64,000 nt of DNA, taken from positions 2,356,001 to 2,420,000 of the forward strand of contig NZ_CP069159.1 of assembly GCF_016811995.1 (NCBI RefSeq), given 5' to 3'. A model generated the notes under the pieces. That model made no database searches. It saw nothing but the letters and a program-made list of their open reading frames with translations, and was not told where the DNA came from. Origin of the DNA: Citrobacter sp. R56 (GTDB lineage: Bacteria; Pseudomonadota; Gammaproteobacteria; Enterobacterales; Enterobacteriaceae). Of the stretch, positions 45,903 through 55,423 are shown piece after piece; within the stretch, counting starts at the first letter, position 1; every line of letters begins with the position of its first letter. The position numbers and the translations under genes are program-made.

Positions 45903-48344
45903 GTGATGTCCAGAGTTGAGCAACATGGAGGCATTAGCCGCAGAACGTTGGTGAAATCCACAGCCATTGGCTCACTGGCGCTCGCCGCAGGTGGCCTCTC
46001 TTTACCCTTCGGAGTTCGTACTGCGGCGGCAGCTGTGCAAAAAGCAATGCAGCCGGAGGACGATAAAGTCGTCTGGGGCGCCTGCTCAGTTAACTGCGGC
46101 AGTCGTTGCGCTCTGCGCCTTCACGTCAGGGACAATGAAGTCTGGCGGGTTGAAACCGACAACACGGGCGACGACATTTACGGCGATCATCAGGTACGCG
46201 CCTGTTTGCGCGGACGCTCTATTCGTCGACGTATTAATCACCCGGACCGCCTCAATTACCCAATGAAACGCGTGGGCAAACGAGGTGAAGGAAAGTTTGA
46301 GCGGATCAGTTGGCAAGAGGCGCTTGATACTATTAGCCATAGCCTCAAAAACACCGTAGACAAATACGGTAATGAGGCCGTGTATATCAATTACTCCTCC
46401 GGCATCGTCGGCGGCAATATTACACGCTCCTCGCCTTATGCCTCGCTGGTGGCCCGCCTGATGAACTGTTATGGCGGTTTTCTCAGCCACTATGGCACTT
46501 ACAGCACGGCGCAAATCGCCGCTGCCATGCCTTATACCTACGGTTCAAATGACGGCAACAGTACCTCAGATATTGAAAACACCAAACTGGTGGTGATGTT
46601 TGGCAATAACCCTGCTGAAACCCGGATGAGCGGCGGCGGTGTTACCTATTTCCTTGAACAAGCCAGGGAACGCTCGAATGCCAGGATGATCGTCATTGAT
46701 CCCCGTTACACCGATACCGCAGCGGGTCGTGAAGATGAGTGGATCCCCATCCGGCCGGGTACAGACGCGGCGCTGGTTGCGGGAATCGCCTGGGTGTTGA
46801 TCACTGAAAATCTTGTCGATCAGCCTTTTCTCGACACCTGTTGCGTCGGCTACGATGAAAAAACACTCCCCGCTGACGCGCCAGCCAACGGGCATTACAA
46901 AGCCTACATTCTGGGTCAGGGGGAAGACGCCACCGCCAAAACGCCACAGTGGGCATCGCACATTACCGGCATCCCGGTCGATCGCATTGTGAAACTCGCC
47001 CGTGAAATTGGCACCGCCAAACCGGCCTATATTTGCCAGGGATGGGGGCCACAGCGCCAGGCGAATGGCGAGTTAACCTCACGCGCGATTGCCATGCTGC
47101 CGATTCTGACCGGCAACGTGGGGATCCACGGGGGCAACAGCGGTGCGCGCGAATCCACGTACACCATCACGATTGAGCGCATGCCGCTGCCGAAAAATCC
47201 GGTTAAAACGCAAATTTCCTGTTTTAGCTGGACAGACGCCATCGTCCGCGGCCCGGAGATGACGGCCATACGTGATGGCGTTCGTGGTAAAGATAAGCTG
47301 GACGTGCCGATTAAATTTATCTGGAACTATGCCGGCAACACCATCACCAACCAACACTCGGATATCAATAAAACGCACGAGATTTTGCAGGATGAATCGA
47401 AATGCGAAATGATCGTCGTGATCGAAAACTTCATGACCTCTTCGGCAAAGTATGCCGATATCCTGCTACCCGACCTGATGACCGTCGAGCAGGAAGATAT
47501 TATTCCCAACGAATCGGCCGGGAATATGGGGTATTTAATTTTTATCCAGCCGACCACTGCGCCTAAATTTGAACGTAAGCCGATTTACTGGATTATGAGC
47601 GAAGTGGCAAAACGCCTTGGCCCGGATATTCACCAGCGGTTCACCGAAGGACGGACACAGGAGCAGTGGCTGCACTATTTGTATGCCAAAATGCTGGAAA
47701 AAGATCCGGCACTTCCCGCCTATGACGACTTAAGGAAAATGGGCATTTATAAACGTAAAGACCCGAATGGTCATTACGTCGCCTATAAAAAATTCCGCGA
47801 AGATCCACTGGCGAACCCGCTCAAAACCCCGTCGGGAAAAATCGAAATCTACTCCAGCAGGCTGGCAACCATTGCTAACACCTGGGAGCTGGAAAAAGGC
47901 GATGTCATCAGCCCTCTGCCGATTTATGCCTCCACGTTCGAGGGGTGGGACGACCCTAAACGGAGCATATTCCCACTTCAACTCTTTGGTTTTCATTATA
48001 AATCCAGAACGCACTCCAGCTACGGAAACATTGACGTTCTGAAAGCAGCCTGCCGACAAGAGGTCTGGATCAATCCGATAGACGCCCAAAAACGCGGCAT
48101 CGCCAACGGCGATATGGTGCGCGTATTTAATGACCGTGGTGAACTTCGTATTCCCGCGAAGGTTACGCCGCGCATTCTGCCTGGCGTAAGCGCCATGGGC
48201 CAGGGTGCCTGGCATGACGCCGATATGTCAGGCGATAAAGTTGACCATGGCGCTTGTGTCAACACGCTGACCACGCACCGCCCTTCACCGCTGGCAAAAG
48301 GGAATCCACAGCACACCAATCTGGTGGAAATCGAGAAAGTCTGA
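45903..48344 (+). CDS. ynfE: DMSO/selenate reductase-type catalytic subunit YnfE
   Basis: 813 residues with a twin-arginine signal (ISRRTLVKSTAIGSLALAAGG), the N-terminal iron-sulfur ligands (CSVNCGSRC and RACLRGRS) and molybdopterin-guanine-dinucleotide binding blocks. It matches E. coli YnfE/YnfF; these act on selenate and S-oxides. In E. coli the operon continues with ynfF, ynfG (four Fe-S clusters), ynfH (membrane anchor) and dmsD. Here only dmsD follows, so the electron-supplying subunits must come from elsewhere or the enzyme is non-functional. A stem (48360-48381) follows the stop. Confidence 0.93.
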   Translation: MMSRVEQHGGISRRTLVKSTAIGSLALAAGGLSLPFGVRTAAAAVQKAMQPEDDKVVWGACSVNCGSRCALRLHVRDNEVWRVETDNTGDDIYGDHQVRACLRGRSIRRRINHPDRLNYPMKRVGKRGEGKFERISWQEALDTISHSLKNTVDKYGNEAVYINYSSGIVGGNITRSSPYASLVARLMNCYGGFLSHYGTYSTAQIAAAMPYTYGSNDGNSTSDIENTKLVVMFGNNPAETRMSGGGVTYFLEQARERSNARMIVIDPRYTDTAAGREDEWIPIRPGTDAALVAGIAWVLITENLVDQPFLDTCCVGYDEKTLPADAPANGHYKAYILGQGEDATAKTPQWASHITGIPVDRIVKLAREIGTAKPAYICQGWGPQRQANGELTSRAIAMLPILTGNVGIHGGNSGARESTYTITIERMPLPKNPVKTQISCFSWTDAIVRGPEMTAIRDGVRGKDKLDVPIKFIWNYAGNTITNQHSDINKTHEILQDESKCEMIVVIENFMTSSAKYADILLPDLMTVEQEDIIPNESAGNMGYLIFIQPTTAPKFERKPIYWIMSEVAKRLGPDIHQRFTEGRTQEQWLHYLYAKMLEKDPALPAYDDLRKMGIYKRKDPNGHYVAYKKFREDPLANPLKTPSGKIEIYSSRLATIANTWELEKGDVISPLPIYASTFEGWDDPKRSIFPLQLFGFHYKSRTHSSYGNIDVLKAACRQEVWINPIDAQKRGIANGDMVRVFNDRGELRIPAKVTPRILPGVSAMGQGAWHDADMSGDKVDHGACVNTLTTHRPSPLAKGNPQHTNLVEIEKV

Positions 48345-48359
48345 GCCCTGTCACTGCGT

Positions 48360-48381
48360 CGCCGCTGGCGTTTCAGCGGCG
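48360..48381 (+). terminator. Hairpin after ynfE
   Basis: CGCCGCTG (48360-48367) pairs perfectly with CAGCGGCG (48374-48381), about 15 bases after the ynfE stop. The T run is weak. It suggests that dmsD is transcribed partly on its own. Confidence 0.55.
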
Positions 48382-48554
48382 CGTTTGGTTTCTGTCGGGG
48401 GCAAATTCTGGTCGTGGCGGGCGATTCCCGCTAAAATGCTGCAAAACCCTGGCTAAACTGCGGTTACTGGCCCACACGATTCAGGATGCCCGGTATGGCA
48501 GTTACAGGTTAATAAACTCGTGCGGGAAACTCGCACCTTTCAGGATATTTTTGC

Positions 48555-49169
48555 ATGACCTCATTTTCACAATCTAACGAATTCTCGATGGCGGCGCGGG
48601 TGCTTGGTGCCCTGTTTTACTACGCCCCCGAAAGTAGCGAAGCCACCCCGCTGGTCCACGCATTAACCACTGAGAGCTGGCAGGCGCAGTGGCCGCTTTC
48701 GCAGACGCTGCTAACGCCGCTGGTGACCTCTTTTCAGGCTGAGTGCGATGAATCGCTGTCTGAGGCCTGGCAGAGATTATTCGTTGGTCCGTGGGCGCTG
48801 CCTTCACCGCCCTGGGGTTCCGTCTGGTTAGACAGAGAAAGCGTGCTTTTTGGCGACTCCACGCTGGCGTTACGCCAGTGGATGCGAGACAACGGCATCC
48901 AGTTTGAGATGCAGCAAAATGAACCCGAAGATCATTTTGGCTCCCTTCTGCTGCTGGCCGCATGGCTCGCTGAGAATGACCGCCACACGGAATGCGAACA
49001 GCTTCTGGCCTGGCATCTGCTGCCCTGGTCGAGCCGTTTTCTGGAAGTTTTCATTGAGAATGCCAACCATCCATTTTACCAGGCATTAGGCGAACTGGCG
49101 CAGCATACGTTAGCCAGTTGGCAGTCACAGTTGTTGATCCCCGTCGCGGTAAAACCGCTGTTCCGGTAA
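48555..49169 (+). CDS. dmsD: Twin-arginine signal-binding chaperone DmsD
   Basis: 204 residues, the E. coli length. TorD/DmsD family features are ALFYYAPES, the conserved W-rich loop LFVGPWALPSPPWGSVWLDRESVLFGDSTLALRQWM (about residues 72-107) and EPEDHFGSLLLLAAWL. It holds folding DMSO reductase catalytic subunits before export. It is 210 bases after ynfE. Confidence 0.94.
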   Translation: MTSFSQSNEFSMAARVLGALFYYAPESSEATPLVHALTTESWQAQWPLSQTLLTPLVTSFQAECDESLSEAWQRLFVGPWALPSPPWGSVWLDRESVLFGDSTLALRQWMRDNGIQFEMQQNEPEDHFGSLLLLAAWLAENDRHTECEQLLAWHLLPWSSRFLEVFIENANHPFYQALGELAQHTLASWQSQLLIPVAVKPLFR

Positions 49170-49334
49170 ATTTGCCAGGAAACGGGCTGGGCGTCGCGAA
49201 CGCTTATCGTCTCTATGGGTCGGTAAGCGTTAACGTCCTCCGCTAACCACGGAAATCGACACGGACGGTTTTGCTTCTTTTCGCATTTCACCGCAAACTA
49301 CCGTTATCAAAATCACATCACACTGCGATTATTC

Positions 49335-50624
49335 ATGCATCGTTTACATGCTTACCCCGATCTTCGCACCCTGTTTCGCCGTTTATGGCTTGCCGCATTA
49401 ATGGGAATTTTTGCCGCGCTGGCGGTGAGCGGATTTCGCCATGCGATGCTGCTCCTCGAAAAGCTATTTTTGAGTAATGACACCGGGAGTCTGGTCAATG
49501 CGGCAGCCGGGCTGTCGCCGCTAAGGCGTTTACTCACCCCAGCCCTCGGTGGGTTCGTTGCCGGAGCCCTGCTATGGGGCTGGCAAAAAATGAACCAGCA
49601 ACGCCCACATGCGCCTACCGATTACATGGAAGCCCTGCAGACGGATGACACCTTTGATTACCGCTCCAGCCTGGTGAAATCGCTGGCGTCGTTGCTGGTG
49701 GTTGCCACGGGGAGCGCCATTGGTCGTGAAGGTGCCATGGTGCTGCTGGCTGCGCTGGCCGCCTCTGCCTTTGCGCAACGTTTTGCCCCCCGTAAGGAGT
49801 GGAAACTCTGGATTGCCTGCGGTGCCGCAGCGGGTATGTCGAGCGCTTATCATGCACCGCTGGCCGGAAGTCTGTTCATCGCGGAGGTTCTCTTCGGCAC
49901 ATTAATGCTGGCGTCACTGGGACCGGTCGTGATCTCCGCCGTTGTCGCGTTGCTAACCACCCACGTACTCAATGACAACAGCGCGCTGCTTTATACGGTT
50001 CACCTGTCACTCGACCTACATGTGCGGGAGTACGCCCTGATTATCAGTATGGGGCTGGTCGCCGGTCTCTGCGGTCCGTTGCTGACGTGGTCAATGACGG
50101 CGGCTCACAATGTTTTTTTACGGCTTCAGCTAACGCCGCCCTGGCAACTGGCGTTGGGGGGACTGGCGGTCGGATTACTTTCTCTGTTGACGCCAACCGT
50201 CTGGGGAAATGGCTATAGCGTAGTGCAATCCTTTTTGTTATCCCCACCGCTGCTTTCCGTGATTGCCGGGATCTTCATCTGTAAATTGTTGGCCGTGCTT
50301 GCCAGTAGCGGTTCCGGCGCACCTGGCGGCGTGTTTACCCCCACCCTGTTCGTCGGTCTGTCAATCGGTATGCTGTTTGGTCGTTTGTGGGGGATCTGGC
50401 TTCCGGGCCCGGATGAAATAGCGATTCTGCTGGGATTAACGGGGATGGCGACGCTACTGGCGGCCACTACGCATGCGCCAATAATGTCTACGCTGATGAT
50501 TTGTGAAATGACCGGGGAATATCGTTTACTCCCCGGACTGCTGATGGCTTGCGTAATCGCGTCGGTATTATCGCGAACGTTACGCCACGACTCTATCTAC
50601 CGACAGCACGCTGCCAAGCATTGA
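49335..50624 (+). CDS. clcB: ClC-type chloride/proton antiporter ClcB
   Basis: 429 residues with ClC signatures [31 protein letters not shown] and [16 protein letters not shown]. The proton-glutamate region fits YnfJ/ClcB of E. coli. It takes part in extreme acid resistance. Its 3' end overlaps the convergent bioD2 by 45 bases. Confidence 0.93.
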   Translation: MHRLHAYPDLRTLFRRLWLAALMGIFAALAVSGFRHAMLLLEKLFLSNDTGSLVNAAAGLSPLRRLLTPALGGFVAGALLWGWQKMNQQRPHAPTDYMEALQTDDTFDYRSSLVKSLASLLVVATGSAIGREGAMVLLAALAASAFAQRFAPRKEWKLWIACGAAAGMSSAYHAPLAGSLFIAEVLFGTLMLASLGPVVISAVVALLTTHVLNDNSALLYTVHLSLDLHVREYALIISMGLVAGLCGPLLTWSMTAAHNVFLRLQLTPPWQLALGGLAVGLLSLLTPTVWGNGYSVVQSFLLSPPLLSVIAGIFICKLLAVLASSGSGAPGGVFTPTLFVGLSIGMLFGRLWGIWLPGPDEIAILLGLTGMATLLAATTHAPIMSTLMICEMTGEYRLLPGLLMACVIASVLSRTLRHDSIYRQHAAKH

Positions 50625-51275
50625 CATGCGGATGTACTGCCCTAGTTCACGCTGCTCTGCGCGAGGAAGATACGGCAGTTCGCCAATCAAAGGCGCAGGG
50701 ATTTTTTTACCGAGCACATCAATGATCCCTGCATAATGCGCAAGACCTGGGTTGATACGGTTTGCGACCCATCCCATTAAAGGCAGCCCATCATTGGCAA
50801 TGGCCTGGGCCGTCAACAGCGCATGGTTGATGCAGCCTTCCTGGATCCCCACCACCATCAGTACCGGGAGTTGCTCCTGCACGACCCACTCGGATAATGG
50901 ACGAAGGTCGTTCATCAGACTCCGCCACCCGCCAGTGCCTTCCACAACAACGTGATCCACCTTTTCGCTCAGACTCGCCAACCCATTGGACAGCAAGGTG
51001 TAATTGACAGGACCACTGTGCGCCACGCTACTTTCATCTTCGTTTAACGCAATCGGGTTGATGGCCTCATAAGGCAATTCAATAGAAGAGACACTCTGCA
51101 GCACCAGCGCATCTTTGTTGCGCAACCCTTCGGGGGTCTCTTTGCTTCCTTTGGCGACCGGTTTGTAACCCGCGACAGTTTTACCCCCTGACGCTAACGC
51201 TTGTAGTAATGCGCGGGAAACCACTGTCTTCCCAACAGAAGTGTCTGTACCTGTAATAAAGAAACGCTTCAGCAT
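50580..51275 (-). CDS. bioD2: Dethiobiotin synthetase-like BioD2 (YnfK)
   Basis: The start at 51275 (GGAG upstream) gives 231 residues as in E. coli. P-loop [19 protein letters not shown] at the N-terminus, [20 protein letters not shown] and [12 protein letters not shown] are conserved dethiobiotin synthetase elements. It is the paralogue of BioD outside the bio operon; its role is unclear. Confidence 0.92.
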   Translation of the reverse strand: MLKRFFITGTDTSVGKTVVSRALLQALASGGKTVAGYKPVAKGSKETPEGLRNKDALVLQSVSSIELPYEAINPIALNEDESSVAHSGPVNYTLLSNGLASLSEKVDHVVVEGTGGWRSLMNDLRPLSEWVVQEQLPVLMVVGIQEGCINHALLTAQAIANDGLPLMGWVANRINPGLAHYAGIIDVLGKKIPAPLIGELPYLPRAEQRELGQYIRMSMLGSVLSVDRVVA

Positions 51276-51400
51276 CACTAACTCCACCGTTATGCTTCAA
51301 AAATATAAGCCAGGAAAATAATACAGTGGAGAAAGTCTAAGGTATGACAAGGGGAATCGGCTTGAGATAGCGCAATTTTTCTTACGACAGTGAAAAAATG

Positions 51401-52621
51401 TTAACCCTGTAATAGACGAATCAACAAAGAGCCGTTATACATCGCGTCTTTTACCAGCGCCGCGCCCGCCATCGTTCCCTGATTTGAAAACTGCGTGCTC
51501 TCCACGACAATGTTCTTACTGTAGGCCGGGAGCGCTTGCTGGCGAATGCTGTCGGCAATGGCGGGGAAAAGAATATCCGCCGCTTTGCTTAATGGAGAAC
51601 CGATCAGGATTTTTTGCGGGTTAAATAAATTCACCATGATGGCCAGAATACGCCCCACATGGCTTCCGACGCCGCTGATGATGTCCTTCGCCAGTAAATC
51701 CCCTTCGAGGGCGGCCTGACACAGCGAATCCACCGTTAATGGCTGACCGTGCAACGTAGAACTCATCGACTGATTGAGGCGTAATTGCGCCAGTTCGAGG
51801 ACGCTGTCCACGCTGGCAATGGTTTCCAGACAGCCGTGATTACCGCAATAGCAGCGTTTACCGTAGGGATCCACCTGCGTATGACCGATCTCAACCAGGC
51901 TACTGCTCCCCGCATGCAGCAAATGACCATCGGTGATGACGCCCGCCCCCACGTTGTGATCAATCACCACCTGAATAACATCGCGCGCGCCGCGTGATGC
52001 ACCGAACAGCGCCTCGGCCATCGTCCATGCGCTGATATCATGCTGAATATAGACTGGCACACCGGTATGCTGTACCAGCGTTTCACCCAGCGCCATCTCT
52101 TTGACGTCATCATAAAACGGCATACGGTGGACGATGCCATTCTCAGTATCAATAATGCCTGGCATGGTGACGGCGATAGAGGTTAACCGCTCAAGTTGCT
52201 GTTGATGACGGATAAAAAACTGATCGACCAGCGTGATGATACGATCAAGCAGCGGAAGGTCGGCAACAAGTGGAAGTTCAAGACACTCCTCCACAACCAG
52301 CTTGCTACTCAGATCGCGCAAGGCGAGGAAAATCTCTCCGCGACTGATGCGGATAGACAGGTAGTGCCAGGCTTCGGTTTCCACCATCAACCCAACAGCA
52401 GGACGACCACGGCTACCCGCTTCTTTGATCTCCAGCTCCTGCACTAAATGCGCTTCAAGCATTTCGCGGACAATTTTTGTAATACTGGCAGGCGCCAATT
52501 GCGCAAGGCGAGAAAGATCAATACGCGATACCGGTCCGAGCTGATCAATCAGGCGATACACCGCGCCCGCGTTGGTCTGCTTGATTTGATCGATATGCCC
52601 AGGCTGACTATCAGCAACCAC
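51401..52621 (-). CDS. mlc: Global sugar regulator Mlc (DgsA)
   Basis: 406 residues with an N-terminal winged helix (RIDLSRLAQLAPASITKIVREMLEAHLVQE) and a ROK domain with the zinc motif CYCGNHGCLE (about residues 257-266). Mlc represses ptsG, ptsHI, manXYZ and malT and is sequestered by dephosphorylated EIICB-Glc. A self-operator lies at 52634. Confidence 0.96.
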   Translation of the reverse strand: MVADSQPGHIDQIKQTNAGAVYRLIDQLGPVSRIDLSRLAQLAPASITKIVREMLEAHLVQELEIKEAGSRGRPAVGLMVETEAWHYLSIRISRGEIFLALRDLSSKLVVEECLELPLVADLPLLDRIITLVDQFFIRHQQQLERLTSIAVTMPGIIDTENGIVHRMPFYDDVKEMALGETLVQHTGVPVYIQHDISAWTMAEALFGASRGARDVIQVVIDHNVGAGVITDGHLLHAGSSSLVEIGHTQVDPYGKRCYCGNHGCLETIASVDSVLELAQLRLNQSMSSTLHGQPLTVDSLCQAALEGDLLAKDIISGVGSHVGRILAIMVNLFNPQKILIGSPLSKAADILFPAIADSIRQQALPAYSKNIVVESTQFSNQGTMAGAALVKDAMYNGSLLIRLLQG

Positions 52622-52633
52622 CTCTGACTCCCT

Positions 52634-52655
52634 TTATTTTCGCGCTCCGAAATAA
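52634..52655. promoter_or_regulatory. Candidate Mlc self-operator
   Basis: TTATTT at 52634-52639 is mirrored by AAATAA at 52650-52655 around a GC-rich centre. It lies just upstream of the mlc start and matches the TTATTT/AAATAA pattern of Mlc operators. Mlc autoregulates in E. coli. Confidence 0.6.
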
Positions 52656-52749
52656 TCTGTAGGCTATGGTGAAGGACTTCAACACTTGCCGTCAAATTTT
52701 TGCGTAGCCGTGTGATTTACCGCACGTTTTTACCGCTTTTTAAACTAAA

Positions 52750-53649
52750 TTAAGCACGACTTACTGCGGATAACAACTGATGACGAAACCGTTGCGCGGC
52801 ATGACTTTGCTCATGGTGTTTCGGCCAGACCAGCCACATTTCCGACACAGCATCGGCTTCAGCGATCGGTATCCAGCACATTTCCTCAATCTGCACGCGT
52901 TTAAAGGAGGCGGGCAGAATCGAAACGCCCAGCCCCGCCGCCACCAGCCCAATGATAGTCATGGCCTCCCCAACCTCCTGGGTGATGACCGGCGTCAGGT
53001 TATAGCGACGCATCAGCCCGAGGATATCGTCATACAGACCTGTCCCGACGTGGGGATCAAAAAAGACAAACGGCTCTTTCGCCAACTCAACCAACGTCAC
53101 CATCGGTTTTTGCGCCAGACGATGCTCGCGCGGGATCATCGCCATCAACGGTTCATGCAATATCACCTCCCGGTTCAGCGTATCCGGAAGCAGCGTATTG
53201 CGCAGCAATCCCATATCCAGCGCCCCCTCACTCAACGGCGCAATCTGCTCACGGGTATTCATTTCGCGGGTCTGCATGTGTACATCAGGAAATTCCAGGC
53301 GAAACCCGGAAAGGGTATCGGAGACCGCCTTAATAAAGGGCGCAGAGGAGGTGAAACCGATGCGTAATTCGCCCGCTTCTCCCTGATGCAGACGCTCCGC
53401 CCGCGCCGCAGCCTCATTGACCAGCCCCAAAATTTGCCGACTGTCGGCCAAAAACTGCCGCCCGGCGGCCGTCAACGCCACGCTGCGATTGGTTCGCGCC
53501 AACAGCCGTGCCCCAACCTGCTGCTCAAGGATCTGAATTTGCTGGCTCAGCGGCGGTTGCGAAATATTAAGACGGGCGGCGGCACGACCAAAATGCAGTT
53601 CTTCCGCAACCGCCACAAAATAGCGTAAGTGACGCAACTCAATATTCAT
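52750..53649 (-). CDS. ynfL: LysR-family regulator YnfL
   Basis: 299 residues with the LysR helix-turn-helix (LHFGRAAARLNISQPPLSQQIQILEQQVGARLL) and effector domain of the BenM/CatM type (LRIGFTSSAPFIKAV). It is divergent from the MFS gene ynfM and probably regulates it. The 220-base divergent gap shows no clear T-N11-A dyad that I could fix. Confidence 0.92.
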   Translation of the reverse strand: MNIELRHLRYFVAVAEELHFGRAAARLNISQPPLSQQIQILEQQVGARLLARTNRSVALTAAGRQFLADSRQILGLVNEAAARAERLHQGEAGELRIGFTSSAPFIKAVSDTLSGFRLEFPDVHMQTREMNTREQIAPLSEGALDMGLLRNTLLPDTLNREVILHEPLMAMIPREHRLAQKPMVTLVELAKEPFVFFDPHVGTGLYDDILGLMRRYNLTPVITQEVGEAMTIIGLVAAGLGVSILPASFKRVQIEEMCWIPIAEADAVSEMWLVWPKHHEQSHAAQRFRHQLLSAVSRA

Positions 53650-53869
53650 ATTTTAAAAGTATTATTTGAGATTATTAATATATTAGACAGAATATTTTGA
53701 TTTTCCTACTCTTAAGTCTGATTCTTCAGCCGTTATAGTTACAGCCCGTCTGGATAGGGGATGGACACATTCCCAGGCCCAAATGGCGCGAAAAATGGCG
53801 TAAGGAGTCAGTTTTACAGGTGGTCATGCCCGTCACCTCAACTACGGGGATGCTAAGCAAGGATTTCAC

Positions 53870-55123
53870 GTGAGCCGTACTACTATTGTCGATACCGCCC
53901 CGGCAAGCGATGTTGATGAACAGATTATTTCCCAGCCAAATCAATTTATAAAACGCGGCACCGCCCCGTTTATGCGCGTCACACTGGCGCTTTTTTCTGC
54001 CGGACTGGCGACTTTCGCCCTGCTCTATTGCGTACAGCCAATTTTGCCTGTGCTGTCCCATGAGTTTGGCGTATCGCCCGCCAACAGCAGTATCTCACTT
54101 TCCATCTCGACCGCCATGCTGGCCGTTGGTTTGCTGTTTACCGGCCCACTTTCCGATGCCATCGGCCGCAAACCGGTGATGGTGACCGCTCTGCTTCTCG
54201 CCTCCTGCTGTACGTTACTGTCAACCATGATGACCAGCTGGCATGGCATTCTGATCATGCGGGCATTGATTGGGTTGTCGCTAAGCGGCGTTGCGGCGGT
54301 GGGAATGACCTACCTGAGTGAAGAAATTCACCCCAGTTTTGTGGCGTTTTCTATGGGGTTGTACATTAGTGGCAACTCCATTGGTGGAATGAGCGGACGC
54401 CTGATCAGCGGGGTCTTTACCGATTTTTTCAACTGGCGAATTGCGCTGGCGGCGATTGGCTGTTTTGCGCTCGCCTCGGCATTAATGTTCTGGAAAATAT
54501 TGCCGGAGTCCCGTCATTTCCGTCCCACCTCGCTACGACCTAAAACGCTGTTTATCAACTTTCGTCTGCACTGGCGTGACCGGGGTTTACCGTTACTGTT
54601 CGCCGAAGGCTTTTTGTTGATGGGGTCATTCGTCACTCTGTTTAACTATATCGGCTACCGGTTGATGCTCTCGCCCTGGGAACTGAGCCAGGCCGTTGTC
54701 GGGCTGCTTTCCGTTGCTTACCTCACAGGGACCTGGAGCTCGCCAAAAGCCGGTGCCATGACTACCCGCTATGGTCGCGGGCCGGTGATGCTATTTTCGA
54801 CGGGTGTGATGCTGGTGGGTCTGTTAATGACACTGTTCAGCGCTTTATGGTTGATCTTTGCCGGTATGCTGCTTTTTTCTGCCGGTTTTTTTGCCGCGCA
54901 CTCTGTCGCGAGCAGTTGGATTGGCCCTCGCGCGCGGCGGGCGAAAGGTCAGGCATCGTCGCTTTATCTCTTTAGCTACTACGTAGGTTCTAGCGTTGCC
55001 GGGACGCTCGGCGGCATATTCTGGCATGACTACGGCTGGAACGGCGTTGGCGGGTTTATTGCGCTAATGCTGGTGCTGGCGATTCTGGTCGGCGCGCGCT
55101 TACACCATCGATTACACGCCTGA
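53870..55123 (+). CDS. ynfM: MFS transporter YnfM
   Basis: 417 residues with 12 membrane segments, the E. coli YnfM length. The N-terminal LALFSAGLATFALLYCVQPILPVL and motif GPLSDAIGRKPVMVTALLLAS are typical of the AraJ/inner-membrane-transport group. The GTG at 53870 is the start. The exported substrate is unknown (arabinose and acid-linked roles have been suggested for relatives). Confidence 0.9.
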   Translation: MSRTTIVDTAPASDVDEQIISQPNQFIKRGTAPFMRVTLALFSAGLATFALLYCVQPILPVLSHEFGVSPANSSISLSISTAMLAVGLLFTGPLSDAIGRKPVMVTALLLASCCTLLSTMMTSWHGILIMRALIGLSLSGVAAVGMTYLSEEIHPSFVAFSMGLYISGNSIGGMSGRLISGVFTDFFNWRIALAAIGCFALASALMFWKILPESRHFRPTSLRPKTLFINFRLHWRDRGLPLLFAEGFLLMGSFVTLFNYIGYRLMLSPWELSQAVVGLLSVAYLTGTWSSPKAGAMTTRYGRGPVMLFSTGVMLVGLLMTLFSALWLIFAGMLLFSAGFFAAHSVASSWIGPRARRAKGQASSLYLFSYYVGSSVAGTLGGIFWHDYGWNGVGGFIALMLVLAILVGARLHHRLHA

Positions 55124-55133
55124 AGATAAGAAA

Positions 55134-55171
55134 CCCGGGCATCGCGCCATGTGTAAAACGCTATGCCCGGG
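55134..55171. terminator. Bidirectional terminator between ynfM and the small ORF
   Basis: CCCGGGCAT (55134-55142) pairs with ATGCCCGGG (55163-55171). On the minus strand it is followed by TTTC and further T-rich bases, on the plus strand by TATTCTT. Confidence 0.65.
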
Positions 55172-55199
55172 TATTCTTCCTGTCTCGACTAACAACCAA

Positions 55200-55292
55200 C
55201 TACCACATTCCCAGGATGGAGGATGCCCCCACCATTTCCCTGATGGCGTCCAGTGCCAGAAGAGCAAATACAACCCAAATGATCGGATTCAT
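55200..55292 (-). CDS. Predicted 30-residue single-helix membrane protein
   Basis: The frame starts MNPIIWVVFALLALDAIREM and ends GMW. It has one hydrophobic segment followed by a charged turn, as in known small enterobacterial membrane proteins. It is convergent with ynfM and ends 29 bases before the hairpin at 55171, whose T-rich side faces this gene. The Shine-Dalgarno sequence is weak. I do not know a named homologue. Confidence 0.55.
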   Translation of the reverse strand: MNPIIWVVFALLALDAIREMVGASSILGMW

Positions 55293-55423
55293 AATGCTGT
55301 ATGTGTTTGTTTTTATTTTCGAGGGGCGATTCTACCGCTTCGCAGACTAAAAAAATGTACCGCTAAGCAAAACGCCCTATTATGGTAGGAGTCATGACCC
55401 GCACACTCCGCCGAAGAGGATAC

